Origin: Flavobacterium orientale
GTDB taxonomy: Bacteria; Bacteroidota; Bacteroidia; Flavobacteriales; Flavobacteriaceae
Assembly (NCBI RefSeq): GCF_014638005.1
Contig: NZ_BMFG01000002.1
Span: 1 to 62,525, forward strand
Reading direction: 5' to 3'
Length of the DNA stretch: 62,525 nt
How positions within the stretch are numbered: the stretch's first letter is position 1; each line of letters begins with the position of its first letter. Of this stretch, positions 1 through 7,414 are shown in pieces. The translations under genes and the position numbers were made by a program. The notes under the pieces are model-generated. The model was not told the origin of the DNA. It saw nothing but the letters and a program-made list of their open reading frames with translations, and ran no database searches.

Positions 1-71
1 GTGGTGAAAATTGTACCGAAGAACAACACGCTGAAAACAGAAGAAGTGAGTTCTTGATTGTAAAGAAATAA
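1..71 (+). CDS. OmpA-family protein, C-terminal end only
   Basis: The gene enters from the left edge; only the last 22 codons (from base 3) and the TAA stop at 69-71 are present. They end in NRRSEFLIVKK. The NRR followed by an aromatic residue is the typical end of the OmpA-like peptidoglycan-binding domain (family knowledge), where the arginine lies near the diaminopimelate-binding site. The preceding CTEEQHAE fits the last helix of that domain. A strong terminator follows about 20 bp later. The size and other domains of the full protein cannot be judged from here. Confidence 0.7.
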   Translation, partial: GENCTEEQHAENRRSEFLIVKK

Positions 72-92
72 ATATCAAAACAACTGAATGCT

Positions 93-127
93 AAAAACAG
101 ACTATCATTGATAGTCTGTTTTTTTTT
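93..127 (+). terminator. Rho-independent terminator after the OmpA-family gene
   Basis: A near-perfect inverted repeat (arms AAAAACAGACTATC and its complement around a 3-nt loop ATT) is followed by a run of T. It lies 21 bp after the stop of the OmpA-family gene. Confidence 0.85.
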
Positions 128-537
128 GATTAAAATTCAATTCAAAAAGATATTTATAGATTCAAAATCCTGCTCCCTGAGTTCCTTCTTTAATAGCACT
201 GAGTTCTGTTTATCTGGTTTACATCACTTTTTCACTATCATCAATCTAATGATTTGGGTCTGTATTGTATTGCTTACTTCTATTTCTAAAATAGGATATT
301 TGTTAAAATCTGTCACCATTGATGGCTTATCTATGGAGTATCTATAAAGTATCTATGAAGTATCTATGGAGTATCCATATATTTGACCCGTCCTAAAATA
401 ACTATCAAATTATGCTATAGAAATCAAATACTCTTTTTTTTGTAGCTTGCTTGAGGTGAACTTATTTGTTATAAAATTGTTTAAGAATAGGTTTGTAAAT
501 GATGTAAACTAATTTATTAAACTGGTTGATTTTATTT
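128..537 (+). other. Intergenic stretch without a supported gene
   Basis: About 410 bases between the terminator and the next credible start. The only clear structure is the 11-bp tandem array at 328-382. An open frame crossing 108-347 starts inside the terminator, is rich in F, I and L and has no family resemblance, so it is not called. No clear -7 element was identified before the 538 gene. Confidence 0.6.
328..382 (+). repeat. 11-bp tandem repeat array, five units
   Basis: Consecutive units are TATCTATGGAG, TATCTATAAAG, TATCTATGAAG, TATCTATGGAG and a decayed TATCCATATAT. The period is exactly 11 bp, so equivalent bases recur on roughly the same face of the helix. It ends 155 bp before the start codon at 538. 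A second array with the same period but a different sequence (shared core CTAT) precedes the gene at 54072. Confidence 0.85.
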
Positions 538-849
538 ATGGCAAAAATTATTGTACCCAAAAAGTATCTTGATGAAATAGTTGCTCTTGATGTGGCGATA
601 CAGGAGTTGAATGAGCAAAAAATTAAGTTGTTATTTGATTTGCTAAGTATTAAGCCAAGTGCTTCTGATTTGGAAAAAATATTGGATTGGGGGATTATTT
701 TGGTGACGGTATTGGATCAACAAATGGTTGTACAACTCAATAAGTTATCGGCTTATATGCCCACGTTAAAGTTTGTGGTTCGAGAAGATTATTCGCTTTT
801 TACGTTATTACCGGGGGATAAAAAACGTAGGGTAAGGAAGAAAGGGTAA
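538..849 (+). CDS. Small protein of unknown function downstream of an 11-bp repeat array
   Basis: A 103-residue protein. A TTG twelve bases upstream is in frame, but ATG at 538 gives a natural start, MAKIIVPKKYL. The protein looks helical in its first two thirds, with no signal peptide or membrane segment, and ends in a strongly basic tail (KKRRVRKKG). I do not recognise a family with confidence. The beginning MAKI-x-PKK vaguely recalls small flavobacterial proteins found near proteins beginning MARQKGIIKL, and such a protein is encoded at 54072 (recollection, not a search). The coding strand is noticeably richer in G and T than its neighbours. Function unknown. Confidence 0.6.
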   Translation: MAKIIVPKKYLDEIVALDVAIQELNEQKIKLLFDLLSIKPSASDLEKILDWGIILVTVLDQQMVVQLNKLSAYMPTLKFVVREDYSLFTLLPGDKKRRVRKKG

Positions 850-1001
850 CGCTCTTCTAGAACCAGAATTAACATAGATAATTTCTGTTATTTGTTCTAT
901 AAAATATAAAAGAAAATAAGCTTTTAGCATTACCTATAAAAAACAGTAACTTGATAAATTTACTATCGAGTGAGTTCAATTCGATTTTAAAAAAGTTGCA
1001 T

Positions 1002-1040
1002 AAAAAAAGCGAGACAATTTACTGTCTCGCTTTTAATTTT
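1002..1040. terminator. Bidirectional terminator between convergent genes
   Basis: Arms AAAAGCGAGACA (1005-1016) and TGTCTCGCTTTT (1023-1034) enclose a short loop, with A-rich sequence on the left and T-rich sequence on the right. It can therefore terminate the 538 gene on the plus strand and the lipoprotein gene ending at 1056 on the minus strand. Confidence 0.8.
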
Positions 1041-1055
1041 TTATAATACTAGAGT

Positions 1056-2471
1056 TTAGTTAATAACAATATTATCTAAGTCCATATTTGTTGTCAAAGC
1101 AGGCGTAGATGTTGCCGAACCGGTATATTCAAAAAGAATAAAACCGTTACCTGTTAGTGTACCCGGAATAGTCCAAACGCCACTAGGTGTAAATGGACCT
1201 GTTGCATTATTTGCAGCTGAAATAGCAAAATTAGAGGTTATGTCTGTTAAATCAGCAGGATTTACTACACCACCAATTGTATAAGCAGTTGAATAATAAA
1301 CTTTCAAAACAGCACCTGCAAAAAATGAAGCACGACTTTGGAATGAGAATGAATTCGCATTTGTAAAATCTACAGGAACGATAAAGTAGGTTTTAACATT
1401 TTGACCTGTACCAAAGGCTGTCATTTGGATAAATTTGTTTGCAGGTGTTCCGTTTGAACGACATCTCCAATACGCATTTCCAACCAAAGCATCATTAATA
1501 TACATTGGGAAATTATTTTGACCTGTTGTGTTTGACCCAGCAGTATAGCTTTCAAAAGTTTCATTTAAAGTTGAAAGGAAAGTAACATTATCTCCAACAA
1601 GTGGTGGAGCAAAATCTACATCAAAACGAGGATTTGTTAATTGAATATCATCAAAAGTTCTTGCTACAAATTGGTAATCAGAACCAAATTTTGTCATGAT
1701 ACCTCTAATTTTTCCGCTTTCACCTGGTACAACATTACCTGCATATCTTGCGAAGCTACTTGTTCTGAAAATTGTTGTATTACCCGATGTGTCAGATAAT
1801 AAATGATTAGTAGCACCTCCAACTTGGTTGTTTGGATTGTAATAGGTTGATCCAACAGCAGCATCAACAAACTGTACATTGTTTAATTCAATCAATGTGT
1901 TAAGATTTGCGTCTTGTTTTGCTTCATTAACAGTTAAAGTTCTAACGAAATCCTCTTCGCTTCTCACTTCGCATGAACGTACAATTGTGTTACCATATGT
2001 GTTAGCAGAAATTCGGCCAACAGAAGCATTTCCTGAAGAATTTAAAAATAACTCTCCGATAATTAAAGAACCATTAGTAATGTTATAATATCTTTTGTTT
2101 AATTTAACATATACTTTTCTACCAGGTTCAAAAATGGTGAAAAGACTAGTTACGTCAACAGGAATACTAAATCCTAGCGGTGGAGTTGAATCTGTTCCTA
2201 AGGTTTGTAAAGATAATGATTTGAAAAAGTTACCTCCTCTGTCAGAAGAAACTACATAAGCTTCTAAAATGTCATCTTGAGTTACATTTTCAGGGAACTG
2301 CTGAATTGTAGATGATGCCATATCATACATTGACTGTACAGTTTTGTTTGCCGTCAAGTTAGGATCAACACAATTAAAGTTTGGAATGCTGTAGTCATCA
2401 TCGTTAACGCATGAGCTAACGAATCCAGCTGCTACAACTAATAAAATAGTTTTTAAAAAAGTTGTTTTCAT
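1056..2471 (-). CDS. DUF5689 domain lipoprotein
   Basis: A 471-residue exported lipoprotein. The N terminus is a lipoprotein signal peptide with the lipid-modified cysteine at residue 21 (FVSSC). Residues about 55-285 match the DUF5689 domain of Bacteroidota surface proteins, an OB-like beta region with ILEAYVVSSDRGGNFFKSL and later ELNNVQF and RGIMTKFGSDYQ (family recognised by pattern). The last ~170 residues look like a beta-sandwich of the choice-of-anchor type, with an ETFESY start. It lies 20 bp downstream of the TonB-dependent receptor gene and is surely cotranscribed. By analogy with SusC/SusD-like pairs it is probably the surface partner of that receptor; the ligand is unknown. Confidence 0.85.
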   Translation of the reverse strand: MKTTFLKTILLVVAAGFVSSCVNDDDYSIPNFNCVDPNLTANKTVQSMYDMASSTIQQFPENVTQDDILEAYVVSSDRGGNFFKSLSLQTLGTDSTPPLGFSIPVDVTSLFTIFEPGRKVYVKLNKRYYNITNGSLIIGELFLNSSGNASVGRISANTYGNTIVRSCEVRSEEDFVRTLTVNEAKQDANLNTLIELNNVQFVDAAVGSTYYNPNNQVGGATNHLLSDTSGNTTIFRTSSFARYAGNVVPGESGKIRGIMTKFGSDYQFVARTFDDIQLTNPRFDVDFAPPLVGDNVTFLSTLNETFESYTAGSNTTGQNNFPMYINDALVGNAYWRCRSNGTPANKFIQMTAFGTGQNVKTYFIVPVDFTNANSFSFQSRASFFAGAVLKVYYSTAYTIGGVVNPADLTDITSNFAISAANNATGPFTPSGVWTIPGTLTGNGFILFEYTGSATSTPALTTNMDLDNIVIN

Positions 2472-2491
2472 AGTATATTGTCTAAAGTAGA

Positions 2492-5338
2492 TTAAAAGTT
2501 ATAATAAAAATTCACAAAATAATTTCTGCCAAATCCATAAAAGTATTTTGGCCCGAATGCTCTTGTTCCGCTAGCGTAATCTTGTTGTACTTGCGTGTAG
2601 TTGGCATTTCTTCCTTGTTCAAATCCTCCTGAAATGTAGTTAAGGTCTAAAACGTTGTTAATACTGGCAAAAAAACCAACAGTATTTCTGTTTTTGTTGC
2701 TTACTCTCCAAGATTTTCCTCCTACCAAATTTACTAAATATATTTCATCAAATTTTTCTTGTTTTAAATATTGACGAGCAAGTTCTTCGTCAACTCCAGC
2801 TACCGGTTGATTATCAATCGGAATTTGATCATTATTAAAGAAGTTATTGGTTCTCATAACAGTAGATATGTCTAAATAATTATCTGTCATAAAGTTAACG
2901 TTTGCACCAATCCACCAAAATTTAGGGTCACGATATTCCAAACCTAAAGAGTAGGCTTGTTGTGGTGTTCCCGGTTGTCTGTAGTCTTTCATTAGTGCAG
3001 AACCATAATTTACAGTTCTTCTAACATTGTCAACATTTAAAGCTACATTTGGGTTGCTATCATAAGTATATTGACCATAAGCTGCAACAGCAGTTGCTTT
3101 AATAGTTTGTGTTACTTGATATTCTAAACCAAATTCAAGTCCCATATTTTTCTTATCCAAGCCTGTAACAACTTCAGCAACAAAGGCATTACCATTTCCT
3201 GAATTTAAATTACCTAATTCATCTACTATTCCTAAACCTTCAGCAAAGAAGAAACTAACTTCAGTTGCATCTAAGATTTTGTTATAAAAAGCAGTTGCTC
3301 TGGCTTTTACTCTTGGAGCTCTAATTACATAACTGATGTCTCCACCATAAATTGTTTCACTTTCTAAACCAGCGGTAATTTGATTATTAAGTCTTGCGTT
3401 TGGAAATGTATTTCTAACTGTTGGAGCTTTTGTCATATAAATTGCATTGACATCAATTAAATGACGACCGGTAATTTTATAGGTTAAACCTCCTTTAAAA
3501 CCAAAATTATCAAATTCAACTTTTCGGCTTTTACCAAATGAAGTTTCAGGATAAATACCATTTTGATATAAACCTTCTCTTTGATATTCACTTCTTGAAT
3601 AGGATTGTGCTAAATAAAAATCTACTTTATTATATGTAAATTTAAATTGTGTAAAAGCGTCAAGCGAAGTTGCTAATATATTGTAGTTATAACCATATTT
3701 ATCACCCTCACCAACTAATCTGTTTGGATTGTTTAAGTCAGGTTGTGATTGACTTCCGGCAAAAAACGGATCTACATCACTAAAATAAAGTCCACCTAAT
3801 AAATCTAATAAATTTTGGAAATTATTCGATTTTAAATTTCTATAACTCACACTTGCATTCATAATAATATTGTCTGCAATTTGTGAATTCATAATCGTGT
3901 TAACAGTGATTAATTTATCATCTGTTCTATCTTCATACAATACATAAACACTTTCTGTTGGAGCTCTTCCTATTTCCATGCCATTTTCATCAGTAATCGG
4001 CAATGAGTTAGAGCGATACATTTGATCCCAATTGATTTGTCTGTTTGCTAAAAAATTAGCTCTAGCATTTCCAGCTTCATCAAAATCAGGTGTCCAAACA
4101 AAGTCACCATCAATATTTTCTGAATGTAAGTTCAAATAATAACTTGGTAAGTTTCTATAATAGGTTGGATCTGGATTTGTTACATTATTAAAGTCTAAAC
4201 GAGAGTTTCCAATTTTACCAAATTGATAACTAACGTTAGTATTTAATTTTGTTTTAGTATTTACTTTCCAATAATGACTTAACATTAAAATGGGTTCCTC
4301 TAAATCTTTATCACGAGAATTTCTCTTTTTACCATTTTGCCAACCCCAATAGGAATTATATTGAGTTCCGGCAAGATCATTTACTTCTCTAGTATTTGGT
4401 GAGTTTTTACCTCTGCTGTTTTGAGCATAAATTGAAGTAAAATTCAAACTGTGATTATCATTGATTTTTTTCTCAACACTCGCAAATAATGAATTTGCCG
4501 CATAATCTGTTCCTTCAAAAAAGCCTTCTTGTGCCCATCTTCTTCCGCCTGAAATCACATAAGCCCATCCGTTTTTGTTCATCCCAGACGCATGAGTAGC
4601 CATAGTTCTCCAGCTATAGTTTGTGTTAGTTCCGGAAAACGAAACGCGAGATCCCGGTCGGTAAATTGACGCTCTGGTGTTGATTTCTTGAGTTCCTAAA
4701 ATACCACCAAAAGTGTAATCTGACGGACCTGAGCCATTTGTAAATTCTTGATTTCTTGTAGCATCATTTAATCCACCCCAGTTACCCCATTGAGGTCTAC
4801 CATCATAAAGTTTGTTCATCATGACACCATTAATCATGGTAGCTCCATACTCATTGTCTAAACCTCTTACTCTGAAACGTGCTTGACCAAAATTAAAAGC
4901 GGAGGCTTGTAAAAAAGCATCTCTGGTAGCTTGTAATAATCCGGCAGTGCTTTCAGAACCACTATTATCATCACCTAAATCACTTTCGGTAATGGTAATT
5001 AAACTAAGTTGTTGTTCAGAAGTAATGTCTTCTTCCATAACAATAACACCTAAGTCAACCATTTGGTTTAAAGAAACCTCAAATGGTAATAATTGAGTTG
5101 CGTATCCCTCAGTTCTCACTTGTAACAGATACTCGCCAGATGGAACATTTTCAAAAAGAAAGGCTCCTTCAGAAGAAGTGATTTTTGTTAAAGTTGTGTT
5201 TTGAATGGAAACAACTACACTCTGTAATGGTCTTTGTGTTTTTGAATCTACAACTATACCCGTAACACCTGGGTTTTGTTGACCAAAAACGATTAGGACT
5301 TGCATTACAAAAAGAATACTTAAAACAAGTTTTTTCAT
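2492..5338 (-). CDS. TonB-dependent receptor with carboxypeptidase-like regulatory domain
   Basis: A 948-residue outer-membrane receptor. It has a signal peptide (about 1-19, ending FGQ), a carboxypeptidase-regulatory-like beta domain (about 23-105, GIVVDSKTQRPLQSVVVS), a plug domain (about 120-250, with RFRVRGLDNEYGATMINGV) and a long beta-barrel ending in the aromatic sequence VNFYYNF. Such receptors import large or scarce nutrients using TonB energy. First gene of a two-gene operon with the DUF5689 lipoprotein. The exported endonuclease/phosphatase encoded divergently at 5475 suggests, but does not prove, a substrate related to nucleic acid or phosphate. The TonB-box region was not resolved by eye. 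Confidence 0.92.
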   Translation of the reverse strand: MKKLVLSILFVMQVLIVFGQQNPGVTGIVVDSKTQRPLQSVVVSIQNTTLTKITSSEGAFLFENVPSGEYLLQVRTEGYATQLLPFEVSLNQMVDLGVIVMEEDITSEQQLSLITITESDLGDDNSGSESTAGLLQATRDAFLQASAFNFGQARFRVRGLDNEYGATMINGVMMNKLYDGRPQWGNWGGLNDATRNQEFTNGSGPSDYTFGGILGTQEINTRASIYRPGSRVSFSGTNTNYSWRTMATHASGMNKNGWAYVISGGRRWAQEGFFEGTDYAANSLFASVEKKINDNHSLNFTSIYAQNSRGKNSPNTREVNDLAGTQYNSYWGWQNGKKRNSRDKDLEEPILMLSHYWKVNTKTKLNTNVSYQFGKIGNSRLDFNNVTNPDPTYYRNLPSYYLNLHSENIDGDFVWTPDFDEAGNARANFLANRQINWDQMYRSNSLPITDENGMEIGRAPTESVYVLYEDRTDDKLITVNTIMNSQIADNIIMNASVSYRNLKSNNFQNLLDLLGGLYFSDVDPFFAGSQSQPDLNNPNRLVGEGDKYGYNYNILATSLDAFTQFKFTYNKVDFYLAQSYSRSEYQREGLYQNGIYPETSFGKSRKVEFDNFGFKGGLTYKITGRHLIDVNAIYMTKAPTVRNTFPNARLNNQITAGLESETIYGGDISYVIRAPRVKARATAFYNKILDATEVSFFFAEGLGIVDELGNLNSGNGNAFVAEVVTGLDKKNMGLEFGLEYQVTQTIKATAVAAYGQYTYDSNPNVALNVDNVRRTVNYGSALMKDYRQPGTPQQAYSLGLEYRDPKFWWIGANVNFMTDNYLDISTVMRTNNFFNNDQIPIDNQPVAGVDEELARQYLKQEKFDEIYLVNLVGGKSWRVSNKNRNTVGFFASINNVLDLNYISGGFEQGRNANYTQVQQDYASGTRAFGPKYFYGFGRNYFVNFYYNF

Positions 5339-5393
5339 AAATAAAGTTAAAATTATTGACTTTTTTGCTTGTTAATTATTTCTTAACAGCCTG

Positions 5394-5401
5394 CAAAGGT
5401 A
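5394..5401 (-). promoter_or_regulatory. Putative -7 box for the TonB-receptor operon
   Basis: On the minus strand the sequence TACCTTTG fits the Bacteroidota -7 consensus TAnnTTTG and lies 56 bp upstream of the receptor start. No convincing -33 TTTG was found at the usual distance. Confidence 0.45.
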
Positions 5402-5474
5402 CATTATTTAATAATATTATTTACTTTTGGTGCGGAGTTTGTATTAAACTTTACCTAAATTTAAAATACGTTTT

Positions 5475-6515
5475 ATGAAAATTAAATACTCGTTATTGTT
5501 TTTTGTTGCTTTATATTCAAATTTCGTTGTTTTTGGACAAGAAAAAAAATTCAAAATGCACACGATTGCATTTTATAATGTTGAAAATCTTTTTGATATA
5601 AAAGATGATGAAGGTGTTAATGATTCAGAATACACACCTGCTCAAGGTTGGACGGCTGAAAAATATCAGCAAAAATTAATAAACCTAGAACGCGTAATAT
5701 CAGATATTGGAACAACAGAACAGCACTCCAATTCTCCGGTAGTTCTTGGTATTTGTGAAGTTGAAAATAGAGGTGTACTTGAGGATCTTGTAAAGCGACC
5801 AAAATTAGCTGCAAAAGATTATGGAATTATACATTATGATTCTCCTGATGGTCGTGGAATTGATGTTGGTTTTTTATATCAAAAGAAACATTTTACCCCA
5901 ACATCTTCTTTAAATGTTCCCCTTATTATATATAATATTGACGGAAGCGGAAAAAGAGTTTATACCCGTGATCAATTACTTGTAACTGGATATTTAGATG
6001 GAGAAGAAATGCATTTTATTGTAAATCACTGGCCTTCTCGTTCGGGTGGTGAAAAAAGAAGCAGTCCTTATCGTGAAGCAGCAGGAGCTTTAAATAGAAA
6101 AATCATCGATTCATTGCAAAAAATAAATCCTGATGCTAAAATTATCACTATGGGCGATTTGAACGATGGTCCTTATAATAAGAGTGTAAAAAAAGAAATT
6201 GGTGCTGTTGCCAAAAAAGACCAATTAAAACCAGGAGGAATTTATAATCCGATGGAAGAAATGTCAAAAAGAGGAATAGGTTCTCTTGCTTATAGAGATT
6301 CATGGGATTTATTTGATCAAATGATGCTTACAGAACCTTTCTTAAGAGATGACTATTCATCCTTCAGATATTGGAAAGCGGGAGTTTTTAACAAACCCTA
6401 TTTGATTCAAACTACAGGACAATACAAAGGTTATCCGCTCAGAAATTCGCCAAGTGAACCTGGATTTAGCGATCACTTTGCCGTTTATCTTTATCTTATA
6501 AAAGAAGTAAAATAA
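5475..6515 (+). CDS. Exported endonuclease/exonuclease/phosphatase family protein
   Basis: A 346-residue protein with a signal peptide (about 1-21, VVFGQ). The EEP fold signature residues are all visible: N35 and N38 in YNVENLFD, the metal-binding E95 in GICEVEN, NHWPSRSGG in the middle, GDLNDGP at about 227, and the C-terminal GFSDHFAV catalytic Asp-His pair. Family members hydrolyse phosphodiester or phosphate ester bonds with Mg2+; this one acts outside the cytoplasm. It is divergent from the TonB-receptor operon and followed by its own terminator. Whether the substrate is DNA, RNA or a smaller phosphoester cannot be told. Confidence 0.9.
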   Translation: MKIKYSLLFFVALYSNFVVFGQEKKFKMHTIAFYNVENLFDIKDDEGVNDSEYTPAQGWTAEKYQQKLINLERVISDIGTTEQHSNSPVVLGICEVENRGVLEDLVKRPKLAAKDYGIIHYDSPDGRGIDVGFLYQKKHFTPTSSLNVPLIIYNIDGSGKRVYTRDQLLVTGYLDGEEMHFIVNHWPSRSGGEKRSSPYREAAGALNRKIIDSLQKINPDAKIITMGDLNDGPYNKSVKKEIGAVAKKDQLKPGGIYNPMEEMSKRGIGSLAYRDSWDLFDQMMLTEPFLRDDYSSFRYWKAGVFNKPYLIQTTGQYKGYPLRNSPSEPGFSDHFAVYLYLIKEVK

Positions 6516-6518
6516 TTC

Positions 6519-6547
6519 AAAAGCCGATTCAGTTCGGCTTTTTTTAT
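6519..6547 (+). terminator. Rho-independent terminator
   Basis: The stem AAAGCCGA / TCGGCTTT with a short loop is followed by a T run, starting 4 bp after the stop of the EEP gene. Confidence 0.85.
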
Positions 6548-6578
6548 TTTGTAAATTTACAATTCAAAAATTAAAACT

Positions 6579-7124
6579 ATGGCAATCCAAAAACCATTCA
6601 ATCTGAACCAATGGATTGATGAAAACCGTCACCTACTCAAACCTCCTGTTGGAAACAAAAATATATATGTGGATTCCGGCGATTATATTGTTATGATTGT
6701 TGCCGGCCCAAACGCCCGAAAAGACTACCATTACAACGAAACCGAAGAATTGTTTTACCAACTCGAAGGAAACATCACCGTTTATGTTCAAGATAACGGA
6801 GAGAAAATCGCAATGCAACTAGGTCCGGGCGACATGTTTTTATTACCCGCCAAAACCCCTCATTCACCCGTGCGAGAAGAAAACTCTATCGGATTAGTGG
6901 TCGAAAGAAAACGTGCCGGACAAGACATTCCGGACGGATTACTCTGGTTTTGCGACCATTGCAACCATAAGTTATACGAAGTTTATTTTGAACTAAAAGA
7001 CATCGAAAAAGATTTCTTAGGCCATTTTCAACATTTCTACAATTCCAAAGAACTTAGAACCTGTAAAAATTGCGGCACCGTTATGGAAACCGATCCCCGT
7101 TTTGTCTCCAAAACCGATAACTGA
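6579..7124 (+). CDS. nbaC: 3-hydroxyanthranilate 3,4-dioxygenase
   Basis: A 181-residue cupin dioxygenase that opens the ring of 3-hydroxyanthranilate to form the precursor of quinolinate, a step of kynurenine-type tryptophan breakdown or NAD synthesis. The catalytic iron ligands H51, E57 and H95 and the substrate-binding arginines R47 and R99 sit at the positions known for the bacterial enzyme. The C-terminal rubredoxin-like iron site is intact, with C125-x2-C128 and C162-x2-C165. The gene stands alone: no other kynurenine-pathway gene is in the window, although an ALDH gene follows 290 bp later on the same strand, separated by repeats. The assignment is very firm because the residue numbering coincides. 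Confidence 0.95.
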   Translation: MAIQKPFNLNQWIDENRHLLKPPVGNKNIYVDSGDYIVMIVAGPNARKDYHYNETEELFYQLEGNITVYVQDNGEKIAMQLGPGDMFLLPAKTPHSPVREENSIGLVVERKRAGQDIPDGLLWFCDHCNHKLYEVYFELKDIEKDFLGHFQHFYNSKELRTCKNCGTVMETDPRFVSKTDN

Positions 7125-7181
7125 CAACCTACAACTGAGTTATGGCAGACATTTCCCGCTGTCCGTTACAAGTTTGTTTGC

Positions 7182-7269
7182 CAAAACTGTTTTTTCTAAG
7201 TTGCCCCAAGTCCCGATAGCTATCGGGACCGTTGGTCGCTTTGGTTCAACAAGAAAAAATCAGTTTTTG
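7182..7269. repeat. Long imperfect palindrome with a shared central hairpin
   Basis: The outer arms CAAAACTGTTTTTTCT (7182 onward) and its approximate complement ending near 7269 enclose a perfect 20-bp palindrome at 7210-7229 with the core CCCGATAGCTATCGGG. This organisation, outer arms around a stereotyped GC-rich hairpin, recurs at 52255-52335 and 62301-62468. It lies between nbaC and the ALDH gene, with no coding potential. Confidence 0.6.
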
Positions 7270-7290
7270 CTTCACAAGGCTTTCCACTGC

Positions 7291-7312
7291 CACCTGCCTG
7301 CCGTCAGGCACG
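7291..7312. repeat. GC-rich hairpin TGCCTG-CCGT-CAGGCA
   Basis: A 6-bp stem (7295-7300 and 7305-7310) around CCGT in an otherwise AT-rich intergenic region. A related GGCAGGCAGG/CTGCCTAGGCAG hairpin forms the loop of the repeat at 62301. Together with 7182-7269 it fills most of the 290-bp gap before the ALDH gene. Confidence 0.5.
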
Positions 7313-7414
7313 GTCGGGCTGCAATTCAGTGCTCCACAACAAAATCAGTTTTCCAAAACAAAAAAAATCGGTATCTTCGCAAAATATATCACAATACACG
7401 CTAAAAAAGTTATA

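Noticed and set aside
108..347. 79-codon open frame after the first terminator
   Set aside because: It starts inside the terminator stem, has a Phe/Ile/Leu-rich random composition and ends in the 11-bp array.
7102..7404. Open frame between nbaC and the ALDH gene
   Set aside because: It is composed of palindromic repeat sequence and overlaps the nbaC end; no protein family resemblance.
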